A stretch of DNA of 64,000 nucleotides from Paenibacillus durus (GTDB taxonomy: Bacteria; Bacillota; Bacilli; Paenibacillales; Paenibacillaceae): positions 930,001-994,000 of the forward strand of contig NZ_CP009288.1 of assembly GCF_000756615.1 (NCBI RefSeq). Reading direction: 5' to 3'. Of this stretch, positions 51,214 through 60,626 are shown piece by piece. Made by a program: the position numbers and the translations under genes. Under the pieces are notes generated by a model. It did no database searches and was not told the DNA's origin. It was given only the letters and a program-made list of their open reading frames with translations. Every line of letters starts with the position of its first letter. Positions within the stretch are counted from its first letter, which is position 1.

Positions 51214-51262
51214 GTCATACTATGCGCCTGTTAACACGGGCGCTTGGGTGACACCTGCTATA
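51214..51262 (+). repeat. Structured repeat downstream of parB
   Basis: Second copy of the 49954 repeat. It can form GCGCCTG/CGGGCGC around TTAACA, followed by the shared GGGTGACAC. The two copies bracket the parB gene. Confidence 0.55.
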
Positions 51263-51297
51263 TGGGTGAAATTCAACAATGACAGGAGTGAATCTGA

Positions 51298-51468
51298 ATG
51301 AGCTACTTTTATTGTTATGATGGTCAGATGATGCGGAAATTACAGGATAAAAATATCCGTTACATTACTCGTGCTTTGACGATTGATAAGCATCAAAAGT
51401 TTTGGCTGTACGCTATTAATGAAGAATTTCAACAGGCATTAGAGGAAATTAGGAATACGAAAATATAA
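51298..51468 (+). CDS. Small phage protein, DUF5659-like
   Basis: 56 residues: MSYFYCYDGQMMRKLQDKNI, then a strand FWLYAIN and a C-terminal helix. CAGGAGTG lies about 8 bases before the ATG. It matches the size, position and pattern of 13697-13882, also just before the P-loop gene. Confidence 0.6.
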   Translation: MSYFYCYDGQMMRKLQDKNIRYITRALTIDKHQKFWLYAINEEFQQALEEIRNTKI

Positions 51469-51488
51469 GGAGTGAATCTGATCTGGCA

Positions 51489-53540
51489 GTGAATCGGGAT
51501 TGTGAAATTGAGCAAATGTATAATTATTTAACAGAAGAACATAAACAAAATGTACATAAGGGAGCATTTCAGGATATTGCAGACGTATTTCTAGATTTAT
51601 ATAACGAGTACACAAAACAGTCTAGTCAATATATAGAATTCAAAAATAATAACCGGGGGGTAGAAAAGCCTGAGTCAGCTGTAAAATGGCTCTGCAACGC
51701 TAGTATGGGGCATGGGAAAACAACCGTATTAATTTGCTTCTTGAAGTGGCTTGTATCTGAAATTCATTTGAAGAAGAAGGTCCCAGTTCTATTAGTCATT
51801 CGGGAGAATGGGATGGCTGAAGAAGTGTTCAATGAATTGAAGAAATTTGATGAGCATTGTATTGTCAGTGTGAGAGCTGCCAATAAAGAAGATATTGAAC
51901 AATATGTTTGTTATCATCAAATTGTCATTATTACTCATAGTAGACTCGATAATCTGGCTCTTGGATATGGAAATACTCAAATGTATACGAGTTGGAAACA
52001 ATATCGCATGAATGGGTTTAGTAGCTACGATGCTCTTGATACTCACAATTATGTATGCACTCGAAAACGATTATTGATCGTTGATGAGAAACCTTCCTTT
52101 GTCAACGCATCGATTTTTGGAATTGACAGTTGGGATAATGCATTAGATTGGTTTAATACGTTGTCCTTTGTTCTAAAAATGCAGCCTTTTCAAGCTCAAG
52201 TCTTAAAAACGTATATTCTTCATTTAATTGCAAACCAACTCGTCGAAAACACCTCAGATGTAACAACGGCTCTTATGACGAAAACCAAAGATGACAAAAT
52301 GAAAAGTATTCTAAATGCCATTCAATATATAAAAGCTAATGCTGAATCCAAAAGTAAAATTGAAGCGTACAAGAAAATGATTCACTTTGAAAAGTTGTGT
52401 AAGAGATCCAAATTTGGAAGAATTGACGACTATGAGCAAAATGGTTTGACAGGTAGAAAAATTATAGTTGCAGAACGTATCCACTATGGCAAACTGAAGT
52501 TGAACATACTTGTTCTAGATGGAACTGCTAAAATGAACAGTAGACAATATATAGGTTTTAAAGCAAAGATCATTCAGAATTATAATCATTACGCTCGGCT
52601 AAATATGTGCCAAGATCTCATCAACACTTCAAAAAATAGTCGTTTGAAGAAGGGACATACTACTCAAAAAGCAATTACGGAACGGATACTTGAGTTAAAG
52701 CAGAAGCATTTAGATTTATTCATATTGCCAACGAAATTTGACATTCCAATCTACAAAAAATTAGGAGCTATTGGAACAGAGCAGCAGGATTCCTTTGAAG
52801 AAAAAGCAAGTGATCATACTCGGCCTATTAACTTAATGAATACAACAGGGAAAAATCAGCTTAAAGATAAGACAGCGTTGTATTTAACCAGTCTGCCTCG
52901 AATGAATCCCGATTACTATAAAATCATTGCAATATCGCTTTATGGAGACAAGGTTTCACTAAAAATGAGCGAGGAAGATGATTGGAATTGGTTTGAAGAT
53001 GAAAAGTTAGAGATGGTGTATCGAGGAGAACTGTATGCTGAGTTTTTGCAAATTGTGCATCGGACAGCGTTAAGAAAAATTAATGAAGATACGCCTATCC
53101 ACATATATGTTGCATTTAACCAAAATGAAAAGGACATAGCTGTAGTTCAACCGATGTTTTGGGAGATTAACAGTTGGTATATGCAAGGAAAAATGAACTT
53201 TATCTATCACTACGTCAATGATGAATCCTTATATGGCCGGGGAGATACCATCCGAAACTTTGCTGAGGAAATACATCATTGGATTTGGGAGAATTCTACC
53301 TATTTTAATCAGTTGCCGATGCCCGTCAGTAATATTCAAAAAGGTGCAGATAGTATTGGGGAGAAATTTAGGAAATGGCTGTCCAAAAACAACAATTGGA
53401 TAAACAAGAAAGAGATGATCAATAAAGTTTTTGCACAATACGGATATATTATTTATGAGCAAAAAGACAGATATAGCTCAAACACCAAGTACATCTCAAC
53501 GATTAGCAAATATTACGAATATCAGATATTTGGTTCGTAA
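51489..53540 (+). CDS. P-loop NTPase, diverged homologue of the element 1 protein
   Basis: 683 residues from GTG. Walker A is SMGHGKTTVL (about residues 75-84), Walker B-like LLIVDEKPSF (about 195-204), and a later LVLDGTAKMN. The landmarks and spacing match 13906-16047, but overall similarity is low, so this gene has a separate history from the near-identical packaging block. The ribosome site AAGGAGTG is somewhat far from the GTG. Probably helicase-like, partnered with the RNA polymerase. Confidence 0.65.
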   Translation: MNRDCEIEQMYNYLTEEHKQNVHKGAFQDIADVFLDLYNEYTKQSSQYIEFKNNNRGVEKPESAVKWLCNASMGHGKTTVLICFLKWLVSEIHLKKKVPVLLVIRENGMAEEVFNELKKFDEHCIVSVRAANKEDIEQYVCYHQIVIITHSRLDNLALGYGNTQMYTSWKQYRMNGFSSYDALDTHNYVCTRKRLLIVDEKPSFVNASIFGIDSWDNALDWFNTLSFVLKMQPFQAQVLKTYILHLIANQLVENTSDVTTALMTKTKDDKMKSILNAIQYIKANAESKSKIEAYKKMIHFEKLCKRSKFGRIDDYEQNGLTGRKIIVAERIHYGKLKLNILVLDGTAKMNSRQYIGFKAKIIQNYNHYARLNMCQDLINTSKNSRLKKGHTTQKAITERILELKQKHLDLFILPTKFDIPIYKKLGAIGTEQQDSFEEKASDHTRPINLMNTTGKNQLKDKTALYLTSLPRMNPDYYKIIAISLYGDKVSLKMSEEDDWNWFEDEKLEMVYRGELYAEFLQIVHRTALRKINEDTPIHIYVAFNQNEKDIAVVQPMFWEINSWYMQGKMNFIYHYVNDESLYGRGDTIRNFAEEIHHWIWENSTYFNQLPMPVSNIQKGADSIGEKFRKWLSKNNNWINKKEMINKVFAQYGYIIYEQKDRYSSNTKYISTISKYYEYQIFGS

Positions 53541-53547
53541 ATAGACG

Positions 53548-53585
53548 TGACCCCACTTCTCTATATATAGGGGAAACTGGGGTCA
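53548..53585 (+). terminator. Hairpin after the P-loop gene
   Basis: TGACCCCA pairs perfectly with TGGGGTCA; the inner part TTCTC.../GGGGAA and a TATATA loop resemble the hairpin after the element 1 gene. The T-run is weak. Confidence 0.6.
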
Positions 53586-53962
53586 GTTCATAATTTTAGC
53601 TTTAGGGAAAAGGCTTATGTAGCTGGTGTTGTTCTTTAAAAGGAAGGTTTCCAGTTGAGTACCTCCATATCCAAGATGGTTTTCCTTGGATTGGGGGGAC
53701 AAGCAAGCAACAGGTCCATCGTTGCGCGGTAGGCACTTGAACTCAGAATTTAAATTTGCACAATTCAGAGTCATATTTGAAGTGCTCTCTTGTTACCCCA
53801 TTTACGTTTTATAATTTCAATTTACAGATTGAATAATCTTGTTGAATCCCGACTACTATTTGCAAAATATCAAACCAATATGAATTGGAGAATGGGGTTC
53901 ACTAGTTTGAAGTATATTCACGTGACACAATGTTGAAAAATTAAAAGTACATATTATACACG
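53586..53962. other. Non-coding stretch where element 1 has the topoisomerase
   Basis: No gene is seen. A short hairpin TCCAAG/CTTGGA lies near 53670-53690 and a CACGTGACACA half-site at 53919-53929. No fragment of the topoisomerase was recognised. Confidence 0.5.
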
Positions 53963-53994
53963 GGAACTCTAGCTACGAGGCAGGGTTCCTTTTT
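53963..53994 (+). terminator. Hairpin plus T-run before the second methyltransferase operon
   Basis: GGAACTCT pairs with AGGGTTCC (one G-U), followed by five T; homologous to 18678-18709 and again 22 bases before a small ORF. Confidence 0.75.
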
Positions 53995-54016
53995 GATTTG
54001 GAGAGGAGAAATCAGG

Positions 54017-54166
54017 ATGATTATATTGTTACAAGCATTAGCCGTAGAAATCTGTATTTGGATTAGCATATTCTGCATTGTAACTATGAGTGAAAGGGGG
54101 ATCAAGTGGATTGGAAATCAAATTCGTAAACGTAGAAGTTTTAATTCCGTACATAAAAAACGCTAG
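54017..54166 (+). CDS. Small predicted membrane peptide overlapping the methyltransferase start
   Basis: 49 residues beginning MIILLQALAVEICIWISIFCIV, one membrane-spanning stretch, then a basic tail rich in Lys and Arg. GAGAGGAG precedes the ATG. Only the first half resembles the element 1 peptide; the tail arises because the stop is lost and the frame reads into the methyltransferase gene. Confidence 0.45.
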   Translation: MIILLQALAVEICIWISIFCIVTMSERGIKWIGNQIRKRRSFNSVHKKR

Positions 54167-55358
54167 AAATAATGAGAAAGCTGTAGAATATGTAGCAGCA
54201 AGCATACAGAATTATGGATTTAAGAATCCCATTCTGATTGACAGTAATCATGAAATCATAGCAGGACATACTCGGCTGTTAGCAGCCAAGAAGCTTGGAC
54301 TGAAGGAAGTCCCAACAATACTGGTGGATGATTTAACGCCTGAGCAGGTCAAAGCTTTCAGAATAGCCGATAACAAAACGGCTGAGTATGCAGATTGGAA
54401 TTTTGAATTGTTGGCGCAGGAACTAGAAGAGTTAAAACTGGCTGATTATGATCTTTCTCTAACTGGATTTGATATGAGTGAGTGTGAAAAGTTGCTGGAT
54501 ACATTGTATGAAGATACAGCTCAAGACGAAGATGATTTTAATGTAGAAGAAGCATTACCTGAACATCCAATAACTCGTAAAGGTGACATTTGGCTACTTG
54601 GGAAGCATAGGCTAATTTGCGGTGACTCGACTAATCCGCAGGATATTACAACATTGATGGAGGGTAAGAAGGCTCGGCTTATTGTGACTGATCCGCCATA
54701 TAACGTAGATTACACTGGCAAAACGAAAGATGCTTTAACAATTCAAAATGACAAAATGGACGATGGTCAATTTTATGAGTTTCTGTTGGCTGCTTATACA
54801 AGAATGTATGAAGTAGCTGATGACGGAGCAAGTATTTATGTGTTCCACGCCGATAGTGAAGGTTTGAATTTTAGGAAGGCATTTATCGAAGCTGGATTCA
54901 AACTGGCTCAGTGTTGCATATGGGCTAAGCAAGCGATGGTAATGGGGAGACAAGATTATCACTGGATGCACGAACCCGTATTATATGGTTGGAAACCGAC
55001 AGGTGGACACTATTGGAACAGTGATCGTAAGCAAACAACCTTATGGCAATTTGATCGTCCCTTCCGGAATGAATATCATCCCACGATGAAGCCGATTCCC
55101 TTAATTAGCTACCCAATTAAAAATTCGAGCAAGCTTGGTGATATCGTACTCGATTCATTTGGTGGCAGCGGATCAACCCTGATAGCTTGCGAGGAGACGG
55201 AACGTGTTTGCTATATGATGGAGTTAGATGAGAAGTACATAGATGTAATTGTGAATCGGTATATAGCCTACGTGGGGGCAGACAGTGGGGTGTGGTTGAT
55301 TAGGAATGGGAAGAAGTATAGCTATCAAGAAGTGGTTGATGAGTTGGTAATATGCTGA
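54111..55358 (+). CDS. ParB-domain-containing DNA methyltransferase, second copy
   Basis: About 415 residues, nearly identical to 18857-20101 until the last quarter. The ParB-like domain and VTDPPYNVDY are intact. The SAM motif reads LDSFGGSGSTLIA, with Ser where the first copy and the family have Pro (DPF). The C-terminal end is diverged. The TTG start with AAAGGGGG is the one shared with copy 1; an upstream in-frame GTG exists only here. Confidence 0.88.
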   Translation: MEIKFVNVEVLIPYIKNARNNEKAVEYVAASIQNYGFKNPILIDSNHEIIAGHTRLLAAKKLGLKEVPTILVDDLTPEQVKAFRIADNKTAEYADWNFELLAQELEELKLADYDLSLTGFDMSECEKLLDTLYEDTAQDEDDFNVEEALPEHPITRKGDIWLLGKHRLICGDSTNPQDITTLMEGKKARLIVTDPPYNVDYTGKTKDALTIQNDKMDDGQFYEFLLAAYTRMYEVADDGASIYVFHADSEGLNFRKAFIEAGFKLAQCCIWAKQAMVMGRQDYHWMHEPVLYGWKPTGGHYWNSDRKQTTLWQFDRPFRNEYHPTMKPIPLISYPIKNSSKLGDIVLDSFGGSGSTLIACEETERVCYMMELDEKYIDVIVNRYIAYVGADSGVWLIRNGKKYSYQEVVDELVIC

Positions 55359-55392
55359 CCTAAGGTGATACATGTAATGGTGAACTCAGTCG

Positions 55393-55428
55393 ATAAGGGG
55401 GTAACTGATGATTAACTCCCCCCCTTAT
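55393..55428. terminator. Bidirectional hairpin between converging genes
   Basis: ATAAGGGGG (55393-55401) pairs perfectly with CCCCCTTAT (55420-55428). It lies between the methyltransferase stop and the stop of the minus-strand HNH-like gene. Confidence 0.65.
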
Positions 55429-56207
55429 ACGAGCTCCCCAAATTGTGCTGTGTTTTCTTTATATGCATTCATTATTTCATCTCGGGTTCTAAAATCGCCA
55501 GGCATATAATAATTAACTGGTAGTATCGGAAGCTTTAAGTAGAAAATATCGAAATAGTTAAACTCGTATCTTGCAAAGTAGCTAATATCTACAAGTCTAT
55601 CATCAGGTGGAAATGAGTCTAGAGTCATAATGAAACCAAATGGTGCGAAAGAAATCTCACTAAACAGTTTAATTCTACCATCGGTTATAGCAGACGTTAT
55701 ACCACTTTGTCTCGATAAGGTTGAAGTGGTCAAATAAGCGTAGATATTGATTCTTGGATCAATGTACATTGTTTCCTTATTCAGAAGAAACTTTCTTAAT
55801 TCGGGATTTTTCCCGATAAAACCTGGATTATTTGCTGAACAAAACATAGCAATTACTTGTTTAATGAAACGAAGCGGAAAAACTCTGAATGGATAATAAA
55901 GGGATAAAACCCCTTTTCCTGTATGAAGTAAATTCGCAGCTTGGTAAACCATGTCAACATATGAGGGAACATACCAAGATCCAGTCGAGTTATTACAGTA
56001 GCCACATAGGGTATAGTCCCCGGCCCCTCTTTGTTCAATTCTAGCTTGAGGTGGAAAATAATCAGGTCCTTTGTCAACATAGTCTTTGAATTCGGGTTTG
56101 CGAACCCTTCGATCATTGAATGCTGCTTCAGGAGGGATATGTTCAAAGGTGAGCACTCCAAATTCACCGCAGATGTGACAAACGCCCTCCACTTTCTTTT
56201 TAGCCAC
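55425..56207 (-). CDS. HNH-like zinc-binding protein (cargo gene)
   Basis: 260 residues on the opposite strand to the phage module. The start CHICGEFGVLTFEHIPPEAAFN and a second pair in CGYCNNSTGSWYV are typical of HNH-type endonucleases with two Cys pairs and a His/Glu centre. The rest is not recognised. It is inserted between methyltransferase and terS, which are adjacent in element 1, so it is an added cargo gene. It could be a defence nuclease or a homing-type enzyme. Confidence 0.65.
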   Translation of the reverse strand: MAKKKVEGVCHICGEFGVLTFEHIPPEAAFNDRRVRKPEFKDYVDKGPDYFPPQARIEQRGAGDYTLCGYCNNSTGSWYVPSYVDMVYQAANLLHTGKGVLSLYYPFRVFPLRFIKQVIAMFCSANNPGFIGKNPELRKFLLNKETMYIDPRINIYAYLTTSTLSRQSGITSAITDGRIKLFSEISFAPFGFIMTLDSFPPDDRLVDISYFARYEFNYFDIFYLKLPILPVNYYMPGDFRTRDEIMNAYKENTAQFGELV

Positions 56208-56303
56208 GGTTTAATCAGCTCCTTATATTTAGATATTATAGCAAATAAAAACAGGATATACGAAAAACTAGAGTTGGATATCAATTGAACGGAGGTGAGG
56301 TGA

Positions 56304-57020
56304 ATGGCTAAGGAAAACAAACCAAAGAAGCCAACTAAGTATGAATTAAATGTGGAACCACGTTTTGATGAAATTAGGCAATGGATTAAGGATGCCGTAA
56401 CTGATGATGAGATCGCAGTGCGATTAGAAATACATATTACCACGTTGTACGAGTATGTGAAAATACATCCTAAATTCACAAAGTTAATGGAACGTCCATC
56501 AAAATATGAAACCCATATCGTACCAAGGCTTAACGAGATTCGAGACTGGTGTCGAGAGGGATTAACAAATGAACAAATGGCTGAAAAACTCGGCATCCAT
56601 CCTGCCACTTGGTATGAGTATGCAAAGAAGTACCCAACCTTCAACGAGCTTATTAATTGGAGCAAATCCGTTGCTATAAATCGCGTGGAAAGTTCACTTT
56701 TTAAATTAGCAATGGGATATGATTATGAAGAAATCAAAACAATTGTGGAAGAAGATAAAAATGGAAAAAAGAAAACTCGAATTGAGAAGGTCAAACGGCA
56801 TCAACCCCCGAACCCGACAGCGATAAGCTTCTACTTGAAGAATCGTGCGCCCAATGAATGGAACGACCGCCGTGAGCTGATCATTGATACGAAGGCCGCT
56901 GAGTTGGAACGGAAACAGCTATTCCTTGATATGATTGAGGCAGATGTAATTGAAGCTGAATATGAAGCCATAGAGGAATCCAGCCATGCTGAGGAAGGCT
57001 TCGAGGAGTCAGATGCATAA
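56304..57020 (+). CDS. Terminase small subunit-like protein, second copy
   Basis: 238 residues, highly similar to 20173-20889: two HTH repeats, the AISFYLKNRAPNEWNDRR stretch and an acidic tail. GGAGGTGAGG precedes the ATG. Mostly conservative differences. Confidence 0.8.
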   Translation: MAKENKPKKPTKYELNVEPRFDEIRQWIKDAVTDDEIAVRLEIHITTLYEYVKIHPKFTKLMERPSKYETHIVPRLNEIRDWCREGLTNEQMAEKLGIHPATWYEYAKKYPTFNELINWSKSVAINRVESSLFKLAMGYDYEEIKTIVEEDKNGKKKTRIEKVKRHQPPNPTAISFYLKNRAPNEWNDRRELIIDTKAAELERKQLFLDMIEADVIEAEYEAIEESSHAEEGFEESDA

Positions 57021-57130
57021 GGTTATGTCGTCAGTAATTCGATAGATAAACGCCAGTTTCAGCCCTAATAATGCCCCAAAATAGGCCGTTTAGACTGCAT
57101 AAGATAAGTTATGTATTGAGTTGACTGTCT

Positions 57131-57174
57131 CCCCCACCAACGGTATGATGTGACACACAAGCGAAGGGTGGGGG
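57131..57174 (+). promoter_or_regulatory. Stem that would hide the second integrase ribosome site
   Basis: CCCCCACC (57131-57138) pairs perfectly with GGTGGGGG (57167-57174), the ribosome site of GTG 57179. Compared with copy 1 the only change in the stem converts G-U to G-C. Confidence 0.6.
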
Positions 57175-57178
57175 TAAA

Positions 57179-58024
57179 GTGGACTATTTACAGGGGTTTG
57201 AGGCGCACTTACGCAGTAAGGATCGAAGCGAGAATACAGTATCTTGCTACATACGGGACGTACTTCAGTTTATGGCTTGGTATCGGGGCAAGACGGAGTA
57301 TGGACTGGACAAGTGGATTGAACTGGATGGCGTGGAATACAAAAAGGTTCTGCAAAGCACCAACCAAGCGATACTAACCATCAACCGAAAGATCGCCAGC
57401 GTCAACGTATTTGCACAGTGGATGCACCAGCAAGGCTATATAAAGGAAGAAATACATATCGAAGCTATCAGGAACAAGGATGTCCGCCAGTATAAAGGGC
57501 TTGAGGATACAGATTTGTGGAAGCTACGTAATGAAATTCATCGTACGGGCAATAGAATGCATATCTGTATGATCGAATTGTTACTGGGAACGGGGATACG
57601 GGTAAGCGAATTGGTTGGTATCAAGCTGAAGGATATTGAGATAAGTGAACGCAAAGGAATATTGAAGGTACTCGGTAAGGGGAACTCCTTTCGCACAATA
57701 CCATTGAATAAGGATGTGCGAAAAGCCATTACCCGATATCTTGAAGTCAGGCCACAAGTGGAATCAGAGTATCTATGTATTGGGCAGCGTGGAGCTTTAG
57801 AACGGAATGCGGTCAACCTGATTCTGAACAAATACGGCAATCGGATCAATGTAAAGGTTACACCACATATGCTGAGACATACACTTGGCTATAAGCTGGT
57901 AAAAACGACTCCTTTGACGACCATCCAGCAAATCCTTGGACATGATCACGTAGCGACAACCAATATCTATACACTAACAACGCAGCAGGATATGGCTGAA
58001 GCCTTAGCAAATATCGAGTGGTGA
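57179..58024 (+). CDS. Tyrosine recombinase (XerC/XerD-like), second copy
   Basis: 281 residues, almost identical to 21049-21894 with all catalytic residues (GTGIRVSEL, HMLRHT, GHDH, TNIYT). It starts with GTG; the frame upstream is broken relative to copy 1, confirming this start. Confidence 0.9.
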   Translation: MDYLQGFEAHLRSKDRSENTVSCYIRDVLQFMAWYRGKTEYGLDKWIELDGVEYKKVLQSTNQAILTINRKIASVNVFAQWMHQQGYIKEEIHIEAIRNKDVRQYKGLEDTDLWKLRNEIHRTGNRMHICMIELLLGTGIRVSELVGIKLKDIEISERKGILKVLGKGNSFRTIPLNKDVRKAITRYLEVRPQVESEYLCIGQRGALERNAVNLILNKYGNRINVKVTPHMLRHTLGYKLVKTTPLTTIQQILGHDHVATTNIYTLTTQQDMAEALANIEW

Positions 58025-58039
58025 GGAGCCACTCTTTTT
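58016..58039 (+). terminator. Intrinsic terminator of the second integrase
   Basis: GAGTGG/CCACTC with the stop codon in the loop and five T, as in copy 1. Confidence 0.85.
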
Positions 58040-58145
58040 GTCGTGGATAGAGGGGGGCTTCTATGTAGATAAACGAAGCCGCCAGCAAAGGTTGCAGAAA
58101 TTTTTGTGATTATTTTACGGTAAATATGAGAAAGGGGATATACCA

Positions 58146-59750
58146 ATTGAAACGATAAAGCAAGAAGCTGAGCGTCAAGCTGAGCTGCTTAAACAGTATA
58201 TGGAGAAGCATTTTAAACCACCCAAAATAAAACAACTGATCGAAACCTTCTCCTTCTCCGAGCTTCGTAAACTAATCGGTGAAATGGACATTGAGTTTTT
58301 TGCCCTATGTTATTTCCCTAAATATTTTGATCGAGAGTTCGGAAGGTTTCACAAAGAGCTATTTGCAGAATTAAAACATATGCTTGCTAATATAGGACTG
58401 ATTACGGCTTTCGGACTCCCCAGGGAGCATGGTAAAAGCACAATCAGTTCTTTTTTATTCCCGCTATATGCCACGCTTTATGATCAATCCCAGTTTACAC
58501 TAATCATATCGGCAACAGAGCAGATCGCTCTTCCCTTCCTTGATATGATCAAAGATGAACTTGAGACGAATACAATGCTGATTGAGGATTTTGGTATCCG
58601 TAAGGGGAATCGCTGGAATAACAATGAAATATGGCTACGGAGTAGAAGTGGACTCGATTCCTGCATTATGATTCGTGGAATAGATGGTTCTCTTCGGGGT
58701 ATCCATTATAAGCATCACAGGCCAACGCTGGTTCTTATGGACGACCTGCTAAAGGAAGATACGGCACGATCAGAAGCTAAGCGAGATCAGATCAAGAATA
58801 CATTCACCGATGTCATCCTTCCCATTGGTACAAGGGATACCAACATCCTAATCTGCGGCACTATTCTAAATGAAGAAGATCTGATGGCTGATTTGCTCAA
58901 AGGGAAAATACCTGGAGTTAGAAGTATAAGGAAATCGGCAGTCATTCAATTTTCCGAACGAGATGATTTGTGGTCTGAATGGGAACGACTATACAACAAC
59001 CTTCAAGACGAGGACAGGGTCAATTCGGCTCTGTCTTTTTTTATGTCCAATAAAGATGAGATGCTTGAGGGTACGGTAATATTATGGAGCGAATATCTGG
59101 ATTATTATTATTTGATGTGCAAGAAGCAAGCGATGGGTGAAAAGTCATTTTATAAGGAATTACAAAATGATCCCCGTTCAACCGACGAGTACATTTTCCA
59201 GAATATCATGTATTGGGACAGGTTGCCTGAATTTGAAGAAATGGAAATCGCCATGTATATTGATCCAGCGATCAAAGCCGGTAAAAAGAACGACTACTCT
59301 GCCATCTCAATCATTGGGCAACATCGGAAGACGAAACAGATTTATGTGATTGATGGCAACGTGTATAAACTTTTGCCGGATAACTTGTTTCAAGTGGCAA
59401 TCGAAAAGTTGACCACCTACCCTATTGATAAGATTGGATTTGAAGTCAATCAGGCTCAGAGTTATATGAAGCAAAAGTTCGAGGAAGCATTGTGGAAGGC
59501 AAAGATTTTCACGCCAGTTGATAGTGTAAATTCCAAGGGGCAGAAGCATGAGCGAATTATCAGTTTAGAGCCAGATGTGAAAAAGGGACACATTCTGTTC
59601 AGCTCTTCCAATATTAGGTATAATAATCAGGTAAGAGATTACAACCGAAACTGCAAGTTTGACGATGCACCGGATAGTTTATATGGGGCTGTGCAATTGA
59701 TTCAGTCAGTGAAGAGTCTGAAGTTTTATGATCGCAATTTGTTGTTTTGA
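58146..59750 (+). CDS. terL: Terminase large subunit, second copy
   Basis: About 534 residues from a probable ATT start (AAAGGGG 8 bases upstream; first ATG at 58200). GLPREHGKST, LVLMDDLL and the nuclease motif MYIDPAIKAGKKNDYSAISIIG are intact. DNA is near-identical to copy 1 over the first 600 bases and again in the middle, but clearly diverged after about 59150. Confidence 0.88.
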   Translation: METIKQEAERQAELLKQYMEKHFKPPKIKQLIETFSFSELRKLIGEMDIEFFALCYFPKYFDREFGRFHKELFAELKHMLANIGLITAFGLPREHGKSTISSFLFPLYATLYDQSQFTLIISATEQIALPFLDMIKDELETNTMLIEDFGIRKGNRWNNNEIWLRSRSGLDSCIMIRGIDGSLRGIHYKHHRPTLVLMDDLLKEDTARSEAKRDQIKNTFTDVILPIGTRDTNILICGTILNEEDLMADLLKGKIPGVRSIRKSAVIQFSERDDLWSEWERLYNNLQDEDRVNSALSFFMSNKDEMLEGTVILWSEYLDYYYLMCKKQAMGEKSFYKELQNDPRSTDEYIFQNIMYWDRLPEFEEMEIAMYIDPAIKAGKKNDYSAISIIGQHRKTKQIYVIDGNVYKLLPDNLFQVAIEKLTTYPIDKIGFEVNQAQSYMKQKFEEALWKAKIFTPVDSVNSKGQKHERIISLEPDVKKGHILFSSSNIRYNNQVRDYNRNCKFDDAPDSLYGAVQLIQSVKSLKFYDRNLLF

Positions 59751-59808
59751 ATCAGTTAATCAGTATGTGTACGAAAGTTATTTAGTCACAATTGCAGGAG
59801 GCAGCTGA

Positions 59809-60600
59809 ATGAGTAAATTCTATATTGATGAAGCAAATAGGGCAAAGAGTTTCATTATTTCTTCTAATGAATTATTTAGGTTTGCTTTTCCTTTGAACTT
59901 TGTTGTAGATTTAAGTGAGAATGATGATCTTGTAGAAAATGGAGCGGATAAATCTATAGAGAAGGAAATCCGAAATACATTATTCATCTACTTTAAATTA
60001 TTCAAGTTATTCAATGAGTTTTTGGAGAATGAGCAACTATATCATCAATTGATCAAAAGTGAAGTCGAATATTTCTTGATGAGATACCGTATTGTTTTTG
60101 ATATTATTGATAAGCACTTGATCAAAAGTATAAACATAGATAGAAAGAAAATAGAAACCACAATTTATAACAGTGATGAATTTTTACAACTTAAAAGTAT
60201 TCGCAACAAATTAGCTCATGAAGGATTAAGATGCCATATTTTTCAATTTGGTAAAGACCCACAATTATCATTTCAAATTTATGATGCTGGCACATTAGAG
60301 GATAATATAATTTTACCCGAAATTTTTATGGATAAAAGAGGGTCTCACATTTATTTTTTACAGCACTATATTACCTGGTTGATAGCAATTATGTTTAATT
60401 TCTTACAGAAATATTTTATTGAGATACAAGAAATTAGACTAAATGGAGGAACACCTTCTCAAGATACTCTTGAAACAATTCAGTTTCTTGAACGCGGGAA
60501 TAACCACCCACTTTCTCGGATAACATTTTTATTTGGAGAGTTATTAACACTACAAGAAGGATTAGATAAATTCATTGCTTACGTTGAACAAGATACATAG
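59809..60600 (+). CDS. HEPN-like helical protein (cargo gene)
   Basis: 263 residues, AT-rich. The stretch LQLKSIRNKLAHEGLR contains Arg-x4-His (RNKLAH), the signature of HEPN ribonuclease-type domains, within a helical bundle. GCAGGAGG lies about 7 bases before the ATG. It occupies the same slot between terL and portal as the MmcQ/YjbR-like gene of element 1. It could be an abortive-infection or RNA-targeting factor. The lack of an adjacent minimal nucleotidyltransferase leaves the function open. Confidence 0.55.
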   Translation: MSKFYIDEANRAKSFIISSNELFRFAFPLNFVVDLSENDDLVENGADKSIEKEIRNTLFIYFKLFKLFNEFLENEQLYHQLIKSEVEYFLMRYRIVFDIIDKHLIKSINIDRKKIETTIYNSDEFLQLKSIRNKLAHEGLRCHIFQFGKDPQLSFQIYDAGTLEDNIILPEIFMDKRGSHIYFLQHYITWLIAIMFNFLQKYFIEIQEIRLNGGTPSQDTLETIQFLERGNNHPLSRITFLFGELLTLQEGLDKFIAYVEQDT

Positions 60601-60626
60601 ACGCTTCACCCAAAATAATATTTGAG

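Noticed and set aside
49954..51262. The two repeats around parB as a CRISPR-like array
   Set aside because: Only two diverged copies 1.2 kb apart with a gene between them; no regular spacers and no cas genes.
55853..56665. 270-codon minus-strand frame across the HNH-like and terS genes
   Set aside because: It runs antisense to terS and through the HNH-like gene in another frame; a similar shadow exists over the first terS (20109-20663).
57150..57377. Alternative 75-codon frame at the second integrase start
   Set aside because: It is the integrase leader and start read in the wrong frame because of a one-base difference from copy 1.
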